The notes under the pieces were generated by a model. It made no database searches. It saw only the letters and a list, made by a program, of their open reading frames with translations, and was not told the origin of the DNA. From positions 2,764,001 through 2,828,000 of the forward strand of contig NZ_CP020918.1 of assembly GCF_003076455.1 (NCBI RefSeq): a stretch of 64,000 bases of DNA, read 5' to 3'. Positions 16,534 to 25,396 of the stretch are shown piece after piece. Within the stretch, counting starts at the first letter, position 1. Each line of letters begins with the position of its first letter. Source of the DNA: Flavobacterium faecale (GTDB taxonomy: Bacteria > Bacteroidota > Bacteroidia > Flavobacteriales > Flavobacteriaceae). The translations under genes were made by a program, and so were the position numbers.

Positions 16534-16541
16534 CAAAGATA
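16534..16541 (-). promoter_or_regulatory. -7 box of the CstB-like gene
   Basis: The minus strand reads TATCTTTG, an exact TAnnTTTG match. The inferred start near 16528 leaves a leader of about 20 nt. No TTG occurs at the -33 distance; the GTGAC-N4-GTTACAC operator lies there instead. Confidence 0.55.
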
Positions 16542-16563
16542 CAGTTGAATTTTTAGGTTTATA

Positions 16564-16579
16564 GTGACTAAAGTTACAC
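16564..16579. promoter_or_regulatory. Putative Crp/Fnr-type operator in the cstB-like/cydA divergent region
   Basis: GTGAC-TAAA-GTTACAC, matching the site at 490-505 in both arms and in spacer length. Its centre is about 42 bp upstream of the inferred start of the CstB-like gene, the classic activator position. It is about 100 bp from the inferred cydA start, so an effect on cydA is less certain. Confidence 0.5.
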
Positions 16580-16655
16580 AAGCTAAAATAATTTTGAAAT
16601 TGAAAATAAATCAAATTTAGCTATTGTTCAAGTAGGGTTTTTAGTCTGTAAGGGT

Positions 16656-16663
16656 TAAATTTG
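16656..16663 (+). promoter_or_regulatory. -7 box of cydAB
   Basis: TAAATTTG, an exact TAnnTTTG match, 25 bp before the cydA start codon. No convincing -33 element was found. Confidence 0.45.
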
Positions 16664-16687
16664 TGGCAATATTAAAAAACCTTTCCT

Positions 16688-18019
16688 ATGGAAGAAATGC
16701 TCTTTTATGATCGAATGCAGTTTGCGTTTACCATAACTTTTCACTACTTATTTCCGCAATTGACAATGGGACTTTCGTTAATTGTAGTTTATTTTAAATA
16801 CAGATTTTTAAAGACCAACGATCCACATTATAACAAGGCCACTCATTTTTGGATGCGAATTTTTGCATTGAATTTTGCAATGGGAGTCGTTACAGGGATT
16901 CCGATGGAGTTTCAATTTGGTACCAACTGGGCCAAGTTTTCCGAACTAACGGGAGGTATCATCGGTCAGACATTAGCGATGGAAGGAATGTTTTCTTTTT
17001 TCTTAGAGTCTTCCTTTTTGGGAATGTTCCTCTTTGGCGAAAAAATTTTAGGACACCGCTGGCATTTTGTAACTGGACTGCTTATTTGCTTGGGATCATG
17101 GGCAAGTGGATACCTAATTATTGCTACTCACTCTTGGATGCAACATCCTGTAGGATATGAGGTGCTAGAAAACGGGAAATTTGTCCTTACTAATTTTAGT
17201 GCTTTGTTTACCAATGTGTGGTTGTGGCCATCGTACCTTCATAATCAAGCAGCGTCTATGGTGACGAGTTCGTTTGTAGTTGCAGGAATTGGAGCATTCT
17301 ACATACTGAACAATCGCAATGTTTCCTACGGAAAATTATTTTTGAAAACAGGAGTTATCTTTGGGTTAATTTCAAGTTTAATCGTTGCAATGCCAACGGG
17401 AGATTTGTTAGCTAAAAATGTAGTTAAACACCAACCGGTAACTTTTGCGGCCATGGAAGGTATTTTTCATACAGATAAAAAAGGAGCAGAGATTGTCCTT
17501 ATTGGGCAACCCGATGTGAAAGATAAAAAACTGGACAATAAAATTGCTGTTCCCAACGTATTGAGTTTTCTAACCTACGGAAACTGGGATACCGAGGTCA
17601 AAGGTCTTGATCAATATCCAGAGGATACCCATCCAACAAATATTTCGGGACTCTACTACGCTTATCATATTATGGTGGGATTAGGTACGCTGTTTATCGG
17701 AATGACATTGTTGGCCATTTTTCAGTTACTTAGAGGTAGATTATTTCAAACCAAATGGTTGTTATGGTCGTTTATGTTTATGATGCCTTTCCCTTATATT
17801 GCAAACATAACTGGATGGTATACTGCCGAACTGGGGCGCCAACCTTGGTTGGTCTATAACTTATTACGTACGGCAGATGGTGCTTCGCCAACGGTATCTT
17901 CCGGTAATACCCTGTTCACACTTATGGGCTTTGTAGGTTTGTATGCTTTACTCGGAATGTTGTTTGCGATTTTGATCGGGAAAATTATTTACACAGGACC
18001 AGAACCTACAGAAAAGTAA
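16688..18019 (+). CDS. cydA: Cytochrome bd ubiquinol oxidase subunit I
   Basis: A 443-residue, nine-helix inner-membrane subunit that carries hemes b558, b595 and d and oxidises quinol while reducing O2 to water. The N-terminus (DRMQFAFTITFHYLFPQLTMG, shortened here to its first 20: DRMQFAFTITFHYLFPQLTM) includes the conserved heme-ligand His. GHRWHFVTGLL, ATHSWMQHPVGYE and AELGRQPW (Q-loop end) are also present. It belongs to the short-Q-loop type common in Bacteroidota. cydB follows after 96 bp. Bd oxidases are resistant to sulfide, which fits the adjacent persulfide dioxygenase gene transcribed from the same intergenic region. Confidence 0.97.
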   Translation: MEEMLFYDRMQFAFTITFHYLFPQLTMGLSLIVVYFKYRFLKTNDPHYNKATHFWMRIFALNFAMGVVTGIPMEFQFGTNWAKFSELTGGIIGQTLAMEGMFSFFLESSFLGMFLFGEKILGHRWHFVTGLLICLGSWASGYLIIATHSWMQHPVGYEVLENGKFVLTNFSALFTNVWLWPSYLHNQAASMVTSSFVVAGIGAFYILNNRNVSYGKLFLKTGVIFGLISSLIVAMPTGDLLAKNVVKHQPVTFAAMEGIFHTDKKGAEIVLIGQPDVKDKKLDNKIAVPNVLSFLTYGNWDTEVKGLDQYPEDTHPTNISGLYYAYHIMVGLGTLFIGMTLLAIFQLLRGRLFQTKWLLWSFMFMMPFPYIANITGWYTAELGRQPWLVYNLLRTADGASPTVSSGNTLFTLMGFVGLYALLGMLFAILIGKIIYTGPEPTEK

Positions 18020-18074
18020 AATGGGATTTGTGATTGAATATTAATAATTTTTGATTGCAATTTATTCGAATTAA

Positions 18075-18090
18075 TCCCGATCTGTCGGGA
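18075..18090. repeat. Small inverted repeat between cydA and cydB
   Basis: TCCCGA-TCTG-TCGGGA forms a 6-bp hairpin without a following T-run, so it is not a strong terminator. The same CCCGA/TCGGG core occurs in the 130-bp repeat at 14948. It could stabilise the cydA end of the transcript. Confidence 0.4.
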
Positions 18091-18115
18091 ACTTACTAAT
18101 ATAAAAAATAGCGAT

Positions 18116-19192
18116 ATGGAATTCTTTTGGTATGTGGTGTTAATCGTCATTTTAGGAACTTATGTGGTTCTGGACGGTTATGATTTTGGAGCAGGAATAA
18201 TTCATTTGTTTTTTGCTAAAACAGAAAAAGATAAAAAAGCGATTACCAATTCAATCGGTCCTTTTTGGGATGCCAATGAGGTATGGTTAATTGCAGGAGG
18301 TGGAATCTTGTTTTATGCTTTCCCAACCTTGTATGCAGCTTCATTTAGTGGGTTTTATTTGCCACTGATCATGATTTTGTGGTTATTAATATTTAGAGCT
18401 GTTGGACTCGAATTGCGTGGGCAGTTTCACCACCCCATGTGGGAGGCAGTTTGGGACAAAGCCTTTGGAATTGCAAGTTTATTGTTGGCCTTGTTTTTTG
18501 GCGTGGCATTAGGGAATGTAGTACGTGGTGTAAACCTTGGTATGGTTACAAATGGTGTTTCTACACAAGAGGCACATTATTTCTTTTTACCACTATGGAA
18601 CTCCTCTTTCAGTCCGCAAAGCTCAGATTTAGGGATTATAGACTGGTTTACGTTGTTTTTGGGAGTGGTTAGTGTTGTCGCTTTGATGATTCATGGCGGG
18701 AACTGGATCATATACAAAACCAATTCAGATTTGAATCCAAAACTAAAAGAGGTGATTTATAAACTAAATTTTGTGCTGCTTGCACTGGTAATCATTTCGT
18801 TATCAGTTTGGCATATTATTGAGAAAAAGCCTTTTCATAATTTCATAGATAATCCTATTTTGTTTATTTTCCCATTAATCACCTTTATAGGATTGTTTGG
18901 ATTATTCAAAGTGCGAAGCTTTAAAAAAGATGGAACAGGTTTTATATTTTCAACACTTTTCCTTGTGGGCGGATTTACATCTACAACGGCTTCTATTTTT
19001 CCAGAAGTTTTACCGTCTACGAATTCGGTTAATCCATCATTGACGATTTATAATGTTGCCAATGAGCCTTACGCACTATCGGTAGGTGTATATTGGTTTG
19101 CAGTTGCCTTCGTTTTGGTAATTACCTATTTTGTTATTCAATACAAAGTTTTCAGCGGTAAAATGGACGATGTAGGATATGGGGAGCATTAA
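18116..19192 (+). CDS. cydB: Cytochrome bd ubiquinol oxidase subunit II
   Basis: A 358-residue inner-membrane subunit with about nine helices. It begins with the typical MEFFWYVVLIVILGTYVVLD followed by GYDFGAGI, and contains PFWDANEVWLIAGGG, the acidic and proton-channel region of CydB. It forms the oxidase together with cydA, 96 bp upstream. No cydX-like small ORF was recognised after it, although one could be missed. A Rho-independent terminator follows 37 bp downstream. Confidence 0.97.
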   Translation: MEFFWYVVLIVILGTYVVLDGYDFGAGIIHLFFAKTEKDKKAITNSIGPFWDANEVWLIAGGGILFYAFPTLYAASFSGFYLPLIMILWLLIFRAVGLELRGQFHHPMWEAVWDKAFGIASLLLALFFGVALGNVVRGVNLGMVTNGVSTQEAHYFFLPLWNSSFSPQSSDLGIIDWFTLFLGVVSVVALMIHGGNWIIYKTNSDLNPKLKEVIYKLNFVLLALVIISLSVWHIIEKKPFHNFIDNPILFIFPLITFIGLFGLFKVRSFKKDGTGFIFSTLFLVGGFTSTTASIFPEVLPSTNSVNPSLTIYNVANEPYALSVGVYWFAVAFVLVITYFVIQYKVFSGKMDDVGYGEH

Positions 19193-19228
19193 TTAGAAAT
19201 CCATTTAATCTTATCCAAAATATATTTT

Positions 19229-19259
19229 AAGCCTTAGCAGTACTGTTAAGGCTTTTTTT
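19229..19259 (+). terminator. Rho-independent terminator of cydAB
   Basis: Stem AAGCCTTA (19229-19236) pairs exactly with TAAGGCTT (19247-19254), with a 10-nt loop and a following T-run to 19259. Confidence 0.8.
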
Positions 19260-19310
19260 GTGAAGTACTATTTTGTAGTGAGGTTGAGCTGTTACTTTAA
19301 ATAGAGATAT

Positions 19311-19343
19311 AAAAAAAGCCTGAAATTTTCGTTTCGGGCTTTT
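19311..19343 (-). terminator. Rho-independent terminator of tRNA-Ser
   Basis: On the minus strand AGCCCGAAA (19340-19332) pairs with TTTCAGGCT (19325-19317), including one G-U pair, and is followed by a run of seven T (19317-19311). It lies a few bases past the 3' end of the tRNA. Confidence 0.75.
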
Positions 19344-19346
19344 GAG

Positions 19347-19431
19347 CGGAGAAAGAGGGATTCGAACCCCCGGACCTGTGACAGTCAACAGTTTTCAAGA
19401 CTGCCGCATTCGACCGCTCTGCCATTTCTCC
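19347..19431 (-). tRNA. tRNA-Ser(TGA)
   Basis: Acceptor stem GGAGAAA/TTTCTCC, T-arm GGTTCGAATCC, anticodon loop CTTGAAA with anticodon TGA (19397-19395), and the long variable arm typical of class II tRNAs. The 85 nt exclude CCA, which is not encoded, and the discriminator base is G. Confidence 0.95.
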
Positions 19432-20042
19432 AGTGAGCGACAATCATTATCTGATTGCGAGTGCAAATTTAAACCTTTTTTTGACATTACAAACCTAAAT
19501 TGAATTTATTTTGAATAAATAATTTAGATTAGGGATTTTAGAGGCTAGTAGAAGCTGTAGAGAGGATACGGTATTCGTTTCTTCTACATAAGTAAGCATT
19601 CAATTTAGTGCTAATAATAGAGGTGAAGAAAGGTAATGACTAAGGTTCGAATGCTATTTTCTTTTTAAATCAATTATAGAGCACAATTCGGTATTTTTAT
19701 AATCGAAAAAGAATCTATGTAATGCAGAGTTTAATTTATTAATTGGGTTTATTTTAATGTTTTTGCCAATACCTTTTTAGTTTACTTATTCATAAATGTA
19801 GCTACAATAAATACTAATTTTCTAGTAGTACATAAAGTTGTTTTTCATTTTTTTCTATCTTCATGAGTTTAAAGGATGTTTGTAGTCCGATTTATTAAAC
19901 CATTGGTCTGATTCTTTTTTTTATAAGCAGTAGTAATCCTAATTTCCCACTAATTTTGCAAACTTTGTACTCTAGTTGCAGTATTCATTGTTTTTTGGAA
20001 TTAAAACAGGAGGATTGAAATCTCGAAGTTAAATTTTATTGG

Positions 20043-20116
20043 AATACCTGATTTTGTTTATTTTGAGTTCAAAATAATGAAGTATTTTAAGGATATTTTA
20101 TCCTTAATCAGGTATT
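20043..20116. promoter_or_regulatory. Nested inverted repeats upstream of the small XRE regulator
   Basis: The outer arms AATACCTGATT (20043-20053) and AATCAGGTATT (20106-20116) are exact reverse complements. Between them, TAAGGAT-ATTTT-ATCCTTA (20088-20106) is a perfect 7-bp inverted repeat that shares one base with the outer right arm. The structure ends 5 bp before a TACATTTG box. It could be an operator for the regulator or a structured leader of another transcript. Confidence 0.5.
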
Positions 20117-20121
20117 TTTAG

Positions 20122-20129
20122 TACATTTG
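20122..20129 (+). promoter_or_regulatory. -7 box of the small XRE regulator
   Basis: TACATTTG matches TAnnTTTG exactly. The inferred leader is about 75-80 nt. No -33 TTG was found. Confidence 0.4.
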
Positions 20130-20211
20130 GACATCAGAAAATCTTTTTTCTTGAGTATTAAAAATTTGAAGGCATTGCAACATAGGAAGATAAAGCAATA
20201 AAATTATTTTT

Positions 20212-20445
20212 ATGAGTCAAACGAAGGTGTACATAAACATTAGGAAAATAAGAGAATTAAAAAATCTAACGCGCGAACATGTGGCGGCCGATTTAAACAT
20301 GAGCATGAGCGGCTATGGCAAGATCGAAAGGGGAGACGTTGACTTGACGGTATCCAAACTGATTGAAATTGCAAAAGTATTGGGCGTTTCGCCAGAATTC
20401 ATTCTGAAATTTGATGTTTCTATGTTTTTTAATGAGGTAAAATAA
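20212..20445 (+). CDS. Small XRE-family helix-turn-helix regulator
   Basis: A 77-residue protein that is essentially one Cro/C1-type HTH domain: IRKIRELKNLTREHVAADLN (10-29), then YGKIERGDVDLTVSKLIEIA. It probably binds DNA as a dimer. It is similar in length and in the motif GDVDL.(V/I)SKL to a second protein at 49108-49314, so the two are paralogues. The start at 20212 is the only ATG before the domain. It faces the 3' end of the biosynthetic cluster (phosphopantetheinyl transferase) and stands alone, with inverted repeats in its promoter region. Its target is unknown. Confidence 0.85.
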   Translation: MSQTKVYINIRKIRELKNLTREHVAADLNMSMSGYGKIERGDVDLTVSKLIEIAKVLGVSPEFILKFDVSMFFNEVK

Positions 20446-20513
20446 GGTGCTCTATAGTGGCGATGCTATTGAAAAGCGTTTATTACTTTTTGATTGTAGG
20501 TGGTTGTAAGCAC

Positions 20514-21287
20514 TTATTTAAAATACTGCTCAAAATCGGATTCTAATTTATGCATTCTAATTTTTTTAGCATCTGTGGCTGGACAATTATAGGCAATGGC
20601 GCCAATATATCCTGTGGCTAATTCAAATCCTTTAATAGACCAATGTGTGTTGGCTTGATCTACTTTTAGTGTAGCTTCATGCATTCCATCAAGTGTAGGA
20701 ATAGATTGGAAGCAATCATCAATACCTTGTCCTGTCGCTTTTACTACTGCTTCTTTACGTGTCCAAGCAGCATAAAAATCTCGCTTTTTGTCGGTACTTT
20801 TTTCTAATACTTCCTCTTCAGAAGCGTTAATGATTACAGGAATTAAGGATTCAAATTCAAAATCTTTTTCTATATATTCAATGTCAACGCCTATTTCCGT
20901 TTTTGATAACGCAATCATCGCATAGTCCTCTGCATGTGAAATATTGAAATGAATCCAAGGAGCATCTGCTAAAAAGGGTTTCTTATTTTCTTTTGTGTCA
21001 AATCGTAAAGCAAGAACTTCATTTTGCGTAAAAAAACCTAGTATTATTTTTAAAACGGATCGGTACACTACAAATCGATTTTGATCTGCAGTTTTATAAA
21101 ATCGGTTTGCTTTGTTTTGCTCCTCAATAGTGAGATAGCTATTTAAATGTTCTTTTATTTCGAAAAAATCAGGTAAAAAGATGGTAAACAAGAGTATATC
21201 CTCCTGTTCTAATTTGGGTTGTAGTGATAACGACAAACTACCTTCTTGGAAGGTAGTTGTCGATATAGTAAGTTTAGCTTTTTGCAT
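20514..21287 (-). CDS. 4'-phosphopantetheinyl transferase (Sfp-type)
   Basis: A 257-residue enzyme that moves phosphopantetheine from CoA onto the Ser of carrier proteins, converting the PCP and ACP domains of the neighbouring synthetases to their active form. Conserved motifs are PWIHFNISHAED, IGVDIEYI (Mg2+ site) and FYAAWTRKEAVVKATGQGI. The start at 21287 overlaps the end of the adjacent NRPS gene by 14 nt, which indicates co-translation. It is the last gene of the biosynthetic cluster. Its presence argues that the cluster is functional and self-sufficient for activation. Confidence 0.94.
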   Translation of the reverse strand: MQKAKLTISTTTFQEGSLSLSLQPKLEQEDILLFTIFLPDFFEIKEHLNSYLTIEEQNKANRFYKTADQNRFVVYRSVLKIILGFFTQNEVLALRFDTKENKKPFLADAPWIHFNISHAEDYAMIALSKTEIGVDIEYIEKDFEFESLIPVIINASEEEVLEKSTDKKRDFYAAWTRKEAVVKATGQGIDDCFQSIPTLDGMHEATLKVDQANTHWSIKGFELATGYIGAIAYNCPATDAKKIRMHKLESDFEQYFK

Positions 21288-24200
21288 GCTTTTTGTCTAG
21301 TAAACCTTGGAGCATTCGAGCCAAGGTCTTATCATTCGGCGGGTCAACAATGCAATCGTGATCACCGGATATATTATGTATGTTAACTCCTTTTAGTGCT
21401 GCTTTCTTCCATCCAAGGTGGCTAGCATCCAATTTATAACCTTTGTCATCTGCTGCTCTAAAAAGTTCTACTTCAAATTGCTGTGGCAGTAAGTGATAGC
21501 GGTCTACAATTTTATCCACCATTTGATCGGCTTCTATAAACAACTCCATAGCATGAGCTTCATGTTCTGGAAGGCCAGTTTTGGGTCCAAAGTATTTTTT
21601 TTGTATATACGTCGTTTTAGAATTAATACGTGTTTTGAAAGATTTCCAGCTAGTAAGCATTTGGCAAAAATAATCGGCACGTCTGTAGTTACGATCGTAA
21701 ATACGCCTTAATTTTTTCTGACCCGGTGTACGGCAGTAGTAAGCGGCATCTACATAGGTATCCAAAACAGCAATAAGACTTACTTCTTTACCTTGACTTT
21801 CCAATTGTCGTGCCATCTCAAAAGCTACAATTCCACCAAAAGAGAATCCTGATAAAGCGTAAGGACCAGTTGGGTTGATTTCGACAACATACTCAATATA
21901 TTTTGCAGCCATTTCTTCGACAGATTGAAACCAATTGTCATAACCATTGGGACCAATCCCTTGAAAACCATACACTGGCTGGTCTTCGTCGAAATGGTTA
22001 ATAACATGAGCAAAATTTAAAATATTCAATCCCGAACCGTGTACGATGAACAAGGGTGTTTTTGTACCGTTTGGTTTTAAAGGCACCAAAAAGTCATTTT
22101 TTATCTCCTTATCAATAGTCAACAATTTGGATAATTTCTCAACGGTTGAATGTTGAAACAAAGCGGAAAGCGGAATCCTTTTTCCGGTTTGTTTTTCAAT
22201 TGCGACCATCACATTTACGGCCATAATCGAATGCCCACCCATTTCGAAAAAGTTACTAAAGATATCAACTTTGTCTTTCTTTAAAATGCATTGCCATATA
22301 GTAGCAACTAGTTTTTCTTCTTCGGTTCGTGGAGCGGTATAATTATTTTCACTATCCGATTTGCCTTCGTATTTCAAAAGTGTCGTTCTATCTACTTTGT
22401 CATTCAGCGTTCTTGGCATTTTATCCAAAACATTAAAAACATGCGGAACCATAAACGCCGGCAGTTGCGAGGCAAGATGATCTCTCCACTGACGGATTTC
22501 TTCGATTTCAGATGCATATTCATAATCTGCAACTACAAAAGCAATCAGTATATCATTTTTGGCTAAAACAATAGCAGACTTTATGCCTTTGATGGAGGTG
22601 AGAACGTGCTCGATTTCGCCAATCTCAATACGATGGCCTCTTACTTTTACCTGATGGTCAATACGTCCCAAGCACATCACTTCATTACTCGTGAGTAATT
22701 TACCAATGTCTCCAGAGAGGTACATTATGGCATCTTTTTTGTCCGAAAATTTGTTTGGCAGGTACTTAGCAGCTGTTAGTTCAGGCTTACCAAGGTATCC
22801 TTTTCCAACACCATCTCCACCAATAGCAATTTCTCCAACAGTATTTGGTGGTAATAGGTTAAGCTGTTCATCTACAATATAATACTGCATATTGTTAATA
22901 GGAGGACCTACAGATATAATAGTTTCTTCGTCTTTAATGTGCTTGCATGAAGAGAAAATAGTCACTTCAGTTGGGCCATAAAGTGTCCATAATTCTTCAC
23001 TTCTTTTGATAAGTTCAGAAGCTAATTTGGCTGGTAAAGGTTCACCACAGCACCAAATTTTTATCGGTAACTTTTTTGACCATCCCGAATCCAAGAGCAT
23101 CTGATAGGTGGTAGGTGTAGCAACGATTAACGAAATCCTTTCTTTTTCGAGCATTTCATAAAATAAACGTCCGTCGCTAGAGGTTTCGTGGTCTGGTAAT
23201 ACCAAAACAGCTCCCTTAAATAAAGGAAAGAACAATTCAAAACTAGCGATATCAAATGAAATCGTAGAGATAAAGGGTACGCGATCGGTCTCTTTGATTC
23301 CGGGTTCGTTTTCTAAAGAATACAGTAAATTGACCACATTTTTATTGGTAATTTTTGCTCCTTTCGGTTTCCCGGTAGATCCAGAGGTGTATAGCAAATA
23401 CAATACATTTTCGGGATCAACATCCAAGGCTAGTTTGGTTGCAGGATATTGTGATAACGAACTCATAGCATCGTCAATCAAAATCGTATTGGCACTTTTT
23501 GGGAGTGCTAGGGCTAATTTTTTACTCGTCAATAAATATTTTGCTTCAGAATCCTCCATCATGTATTGCACACGTAGGGTTGGGTATTCGTGATCGAGAG
23601 GCAAATAGGCTGCACCACACTGAATAATCGCCATGATGGCATAGACCAATTCAGGGCTACGTGGGTACGATACCGCAATGTAATCTCCGGGTTGCACTCC
23701 TTGAGCAGCGAGATAATGTGCAAATTGATTTACTTTGGTATGCAATTCAGCATAAGTAATCGATTGGTTTTGATATTCAAGAGCAATATTCGTCGGGTTT
23801 AATTCGGCTCTATTGCTCAATACAGCTGCCAAAGATAGGTTAGGGTAGGGCGTATCAGTATCGTTTAAGGTGGTATATGCGGCTGCATAATCTTCTTTAA
23901 CAATTTCAGCGATAGTATTATTTTGCTCCGTGATTATCGTTCGAATAGTATCTTCAAACCCTATCATCATTTTTTTGATGGTCTCTTCATTAAATAAGCT
24001 GCTGTTGTAGGAGCATTGAAAAGTAGGGACGTTTTTTGACATACAAGCATGCACGTACAACTCAAAAGCAGAGTACGCTCTCGGGTTGATGTCAAATTGA
24101 TAGGTTAGTCCTTGAAAAGAATAATCGCTTTCGACATCACGATTAAGATCTACAGTCAAGGTTACGGGTACCAACGGAACACGAGACGGATCTCTAGCAA

Positions 24201-25272
24201 TCGCAAGTTTGTTAAGTAAATAACCAAAACTTATTTGATGGTGCAACTTCGATTTTAAAATGGCCGCACTTCTTTGTTTTAAATAATCGGTAAAAGTTTG
24301 TGAAGGATCAATTTTAGTTCGAATAGGAAGCAAGTTGGAGCAATTACCAAGCAAATGCTTCATATCATAACGGGCATTTCCCGAAACCGGAAAACCGATT
24401 ACGATATCATTTTGTCCTGTTATTTTATAAATAAAAATTTCATACGCAATAATCATGGCGGTTACGAGACTGCAATCGGCGCTTTTACGAAGTTGATTTA
24501 GTCCGTTGATTAATTTAATATCAATGGGATAGTCAAAACGATTGCTCTTGTAGGTGCGCAAGTCAGGTCGCTGTGTATCTATAGGTAAATCAACAACCGG
24601 CACAGATTCTTTGTAATTATTGAGCCAATACTCTTCTGTTAGTTTAAGTTGCTCATTTTCGACCAAATCATCAACGGTGGTGGCATAGTTACTAAATCGC
24701 TCTGGATTTTTTAACTTGGGTGCTACATTGTTCACACTTGCAGAATAGAGAATGCTTAAATCTTCAAGAATGATATTGATACTTAATCCATCACCAATGA
24801 TATGATGGTGCGTGATGATTACAACGGTCTCTAAGGCATTAACTTTGATTAATTTTACACTGAACAAAGGCCCTTTTTCAAGATCGAATAGGGTGTTTAC
24901 TTCTTCCTCAATCTGATTTTTGATCGCTTTATCTTTGTCAGCGGTAGCTAAGGAGCTTATATTTATTTCAGAACTAACGATTTTTAGTTCTTTGGCAATG
25001 TTCATATAGATACCATCACTGCTAAAAGTGGCTCTCAAACTTTCGTGTCGTTGCACCAAAGTTTTCAAGGCAAGTTCAAAAGCTTGGAAAATAAAGTCTC
25101 CTTTAAAAGTAAGCGTATAAGATAAATTATAGGCTTTGCTTGCATCACTACCTCCAATCATACAATCAGTCCAAATTTCTAACTGTGTATTAGTGGTTTT
25201 AATGACCGTTTCAACAGCATGGTTTTTTGCCGTTAAAGAAGGTTGTGCCTGTTTATGTAAAGGATCACTCAT
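21274..25272 (-). CDS. Non-ribosomal peptide synthetase module C-A-PCP-TE (NRPS-1)
   Basis: A 1332-residue single module. The condensation domain (about 25-450) has an intact HHIIGDG (His156, His157, Asp161). The adenylation domain (about 465-960) contains LYTSGSTGKPKG, SFDIASFELF, LYGPTE, YLSGDIG, GHRIEIGEIE and the A10 Lys in NDKVDR. The carrier domain has FFEMGGHSI with Ser1015. A type I thioesterase (about 1080-1332) has GFSFGG with Ser1144 and a likely catalytic His in SGDHDCIVDPP. Read by eye against GrsA, the specificity residues are D-I-F-A-W-C-L-I-F-K, which I do not recognise. It lies 124 bp after the A-PCP-TE gene. A terminal TE would be normal here, but the other NRPS proteins of the cluster carry one too. 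Confidence 0.93.
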   Translation of the reverse strand: MSDPLHKQAQPSLTAKNHAVETVIKTTNTQLEIWTDCMIGGSDASKAYNLSYTLTFKGDFIFQAFELALKTLVQRHESLRATFSSDGIYMNIAKELKIVSSEINISSLATADKDKAIKNQIEEEVNTLFDLEKGPLFSVKLIKVNALETVVIITHHHIIGDGLSINIILEDLSILYSASVNNVAPKLKNPERFSNYATTVDDLVENEQLKLTEEYWLNNYKESVPVVDLPIDTQRPDLRTYKSNRFDYPIDIKLINGLNQLRKSADCSLVTAMIIAYEIFIYKITGQNDIVIGFPVSGNARYDMKHLLGNCSNLLPIRTKIDPSQTFTDYLKQRSAAILKSKLHHQISFGYLLNKLAIARDPSRVPLVPVTLTVDLNRDVESDYSFQGLTYQFDINPRAYSAFELYVHACMSKNVPTFQCSYNSSLFNEETIKKMMIGFEDTIRTIITEQNNTIAEIVKEDYAAAYTTLNDTDTPYPNLSLAAVLSNRAELNPTNIALEYQNQSITYAELHTKVNQFAHYLAAQGVQPGDYIAVSYPRSPELVYAIMAIIQCGAAYLPLDHEYPTLRVQYMMEDSEAKYLLTSKKLALALPKSANTILIDDAMSSLSQYPATKLALDVDPENVLYLLYTSGSTGKPKGAKITNKNVVNLLYSLENEPGIKETDRVPFISTISFDIASFELFFPLFKGAVLVLPDHETSSDGRLFYEMLEKERISLIVATPTTYQMLLDSGWSKKLPIKIWCCGEPLPAKLASELIKRSEELWTLYGPTEVTIFSSCKHIKDEETIISVGPPINNMQYYIVDEQLNLLPPNTVGEIAIGGDGVGKGYLGKPELTAAKYLPNKFSDKKDAIMYLSGDIGKLLTSNEVMCLGRIDHQVKVRGHRIEIGEIEHVLTSIKGIKSAIVLAKNDILIAFVVADYEYASEIEEIRQWRDHLASQLPAFMVPHVFNVLDKMPRTLNDKVDRTTLLKYEGKSDSENNYTAPRTEEEKLVATIWQCILKKDKVDIFSNFFEMGGHSIMAVNVMVAIEKQTGKRIPLSALFQHSTVEKLSKLLTIDKEIKNDFLVPLKPNGTKTPLFIVHGSGLNILNFAHVINHFDEDQPVYGFQGIGPNGYDNWFQSVEEMAAKYIEYVVEINPTGPYALSGFSFGGIVAFEMARQLESQGKEVSLIAVLDTYVDAAYYCRTPGQKKLRRIYDRNYRRADYFCQMLTSWKSFKTRINSKTTYIQKKYFGPKTGLPEHEAHAMELFIEADQMVDKIVDRYHLLPQQFEVELFRAADDKGYKLDASHLGWKKAALKGVNIHNISGDHDCIVDPPNDKTLARMLQGLLDKKHAKS

Positions 25273-25396
25273 TTTTTTGAATATTATGTAGGTATTTATA
25301 GCTGGGGCTAAAAATTAGTTAAAATTTGACGTGTTGTGGCATGCTTATTGGTATTTATAGCAATGAAATCTGTAGCATTTATTACTACGTTTTTCA

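Larger units (their letters stand above)
19432..20211. other. Intergenic region, 780 bp
   Basis: An AT-rich spacer between tRNA-Ser and the small XRE regulator gene. No coding sequence was recognised. The right end holds a nested inverted repeat (20043-20116) and a -7 box (20122-20129). Confidence 0.6.

Noticed and set aside
16564..16579. Shared operator as the main activator site for cydAB
   Set aside because: It is about 100 bp from the inferred cydA start, too far for the usual activator position; only the CstB-like promoter fits well.
19347..19431. tRNA-Ser as the attachment site of an integrated element
   Set aside because: No integrase gene and no direct repeat of the tRNA 3' end was found in the window.
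20446..20513. Terminator between the convergent XRE regulator and phosphopantetheinyl transferase genes
   Set aside because: No convincing stem with a T-run was found on either strand.
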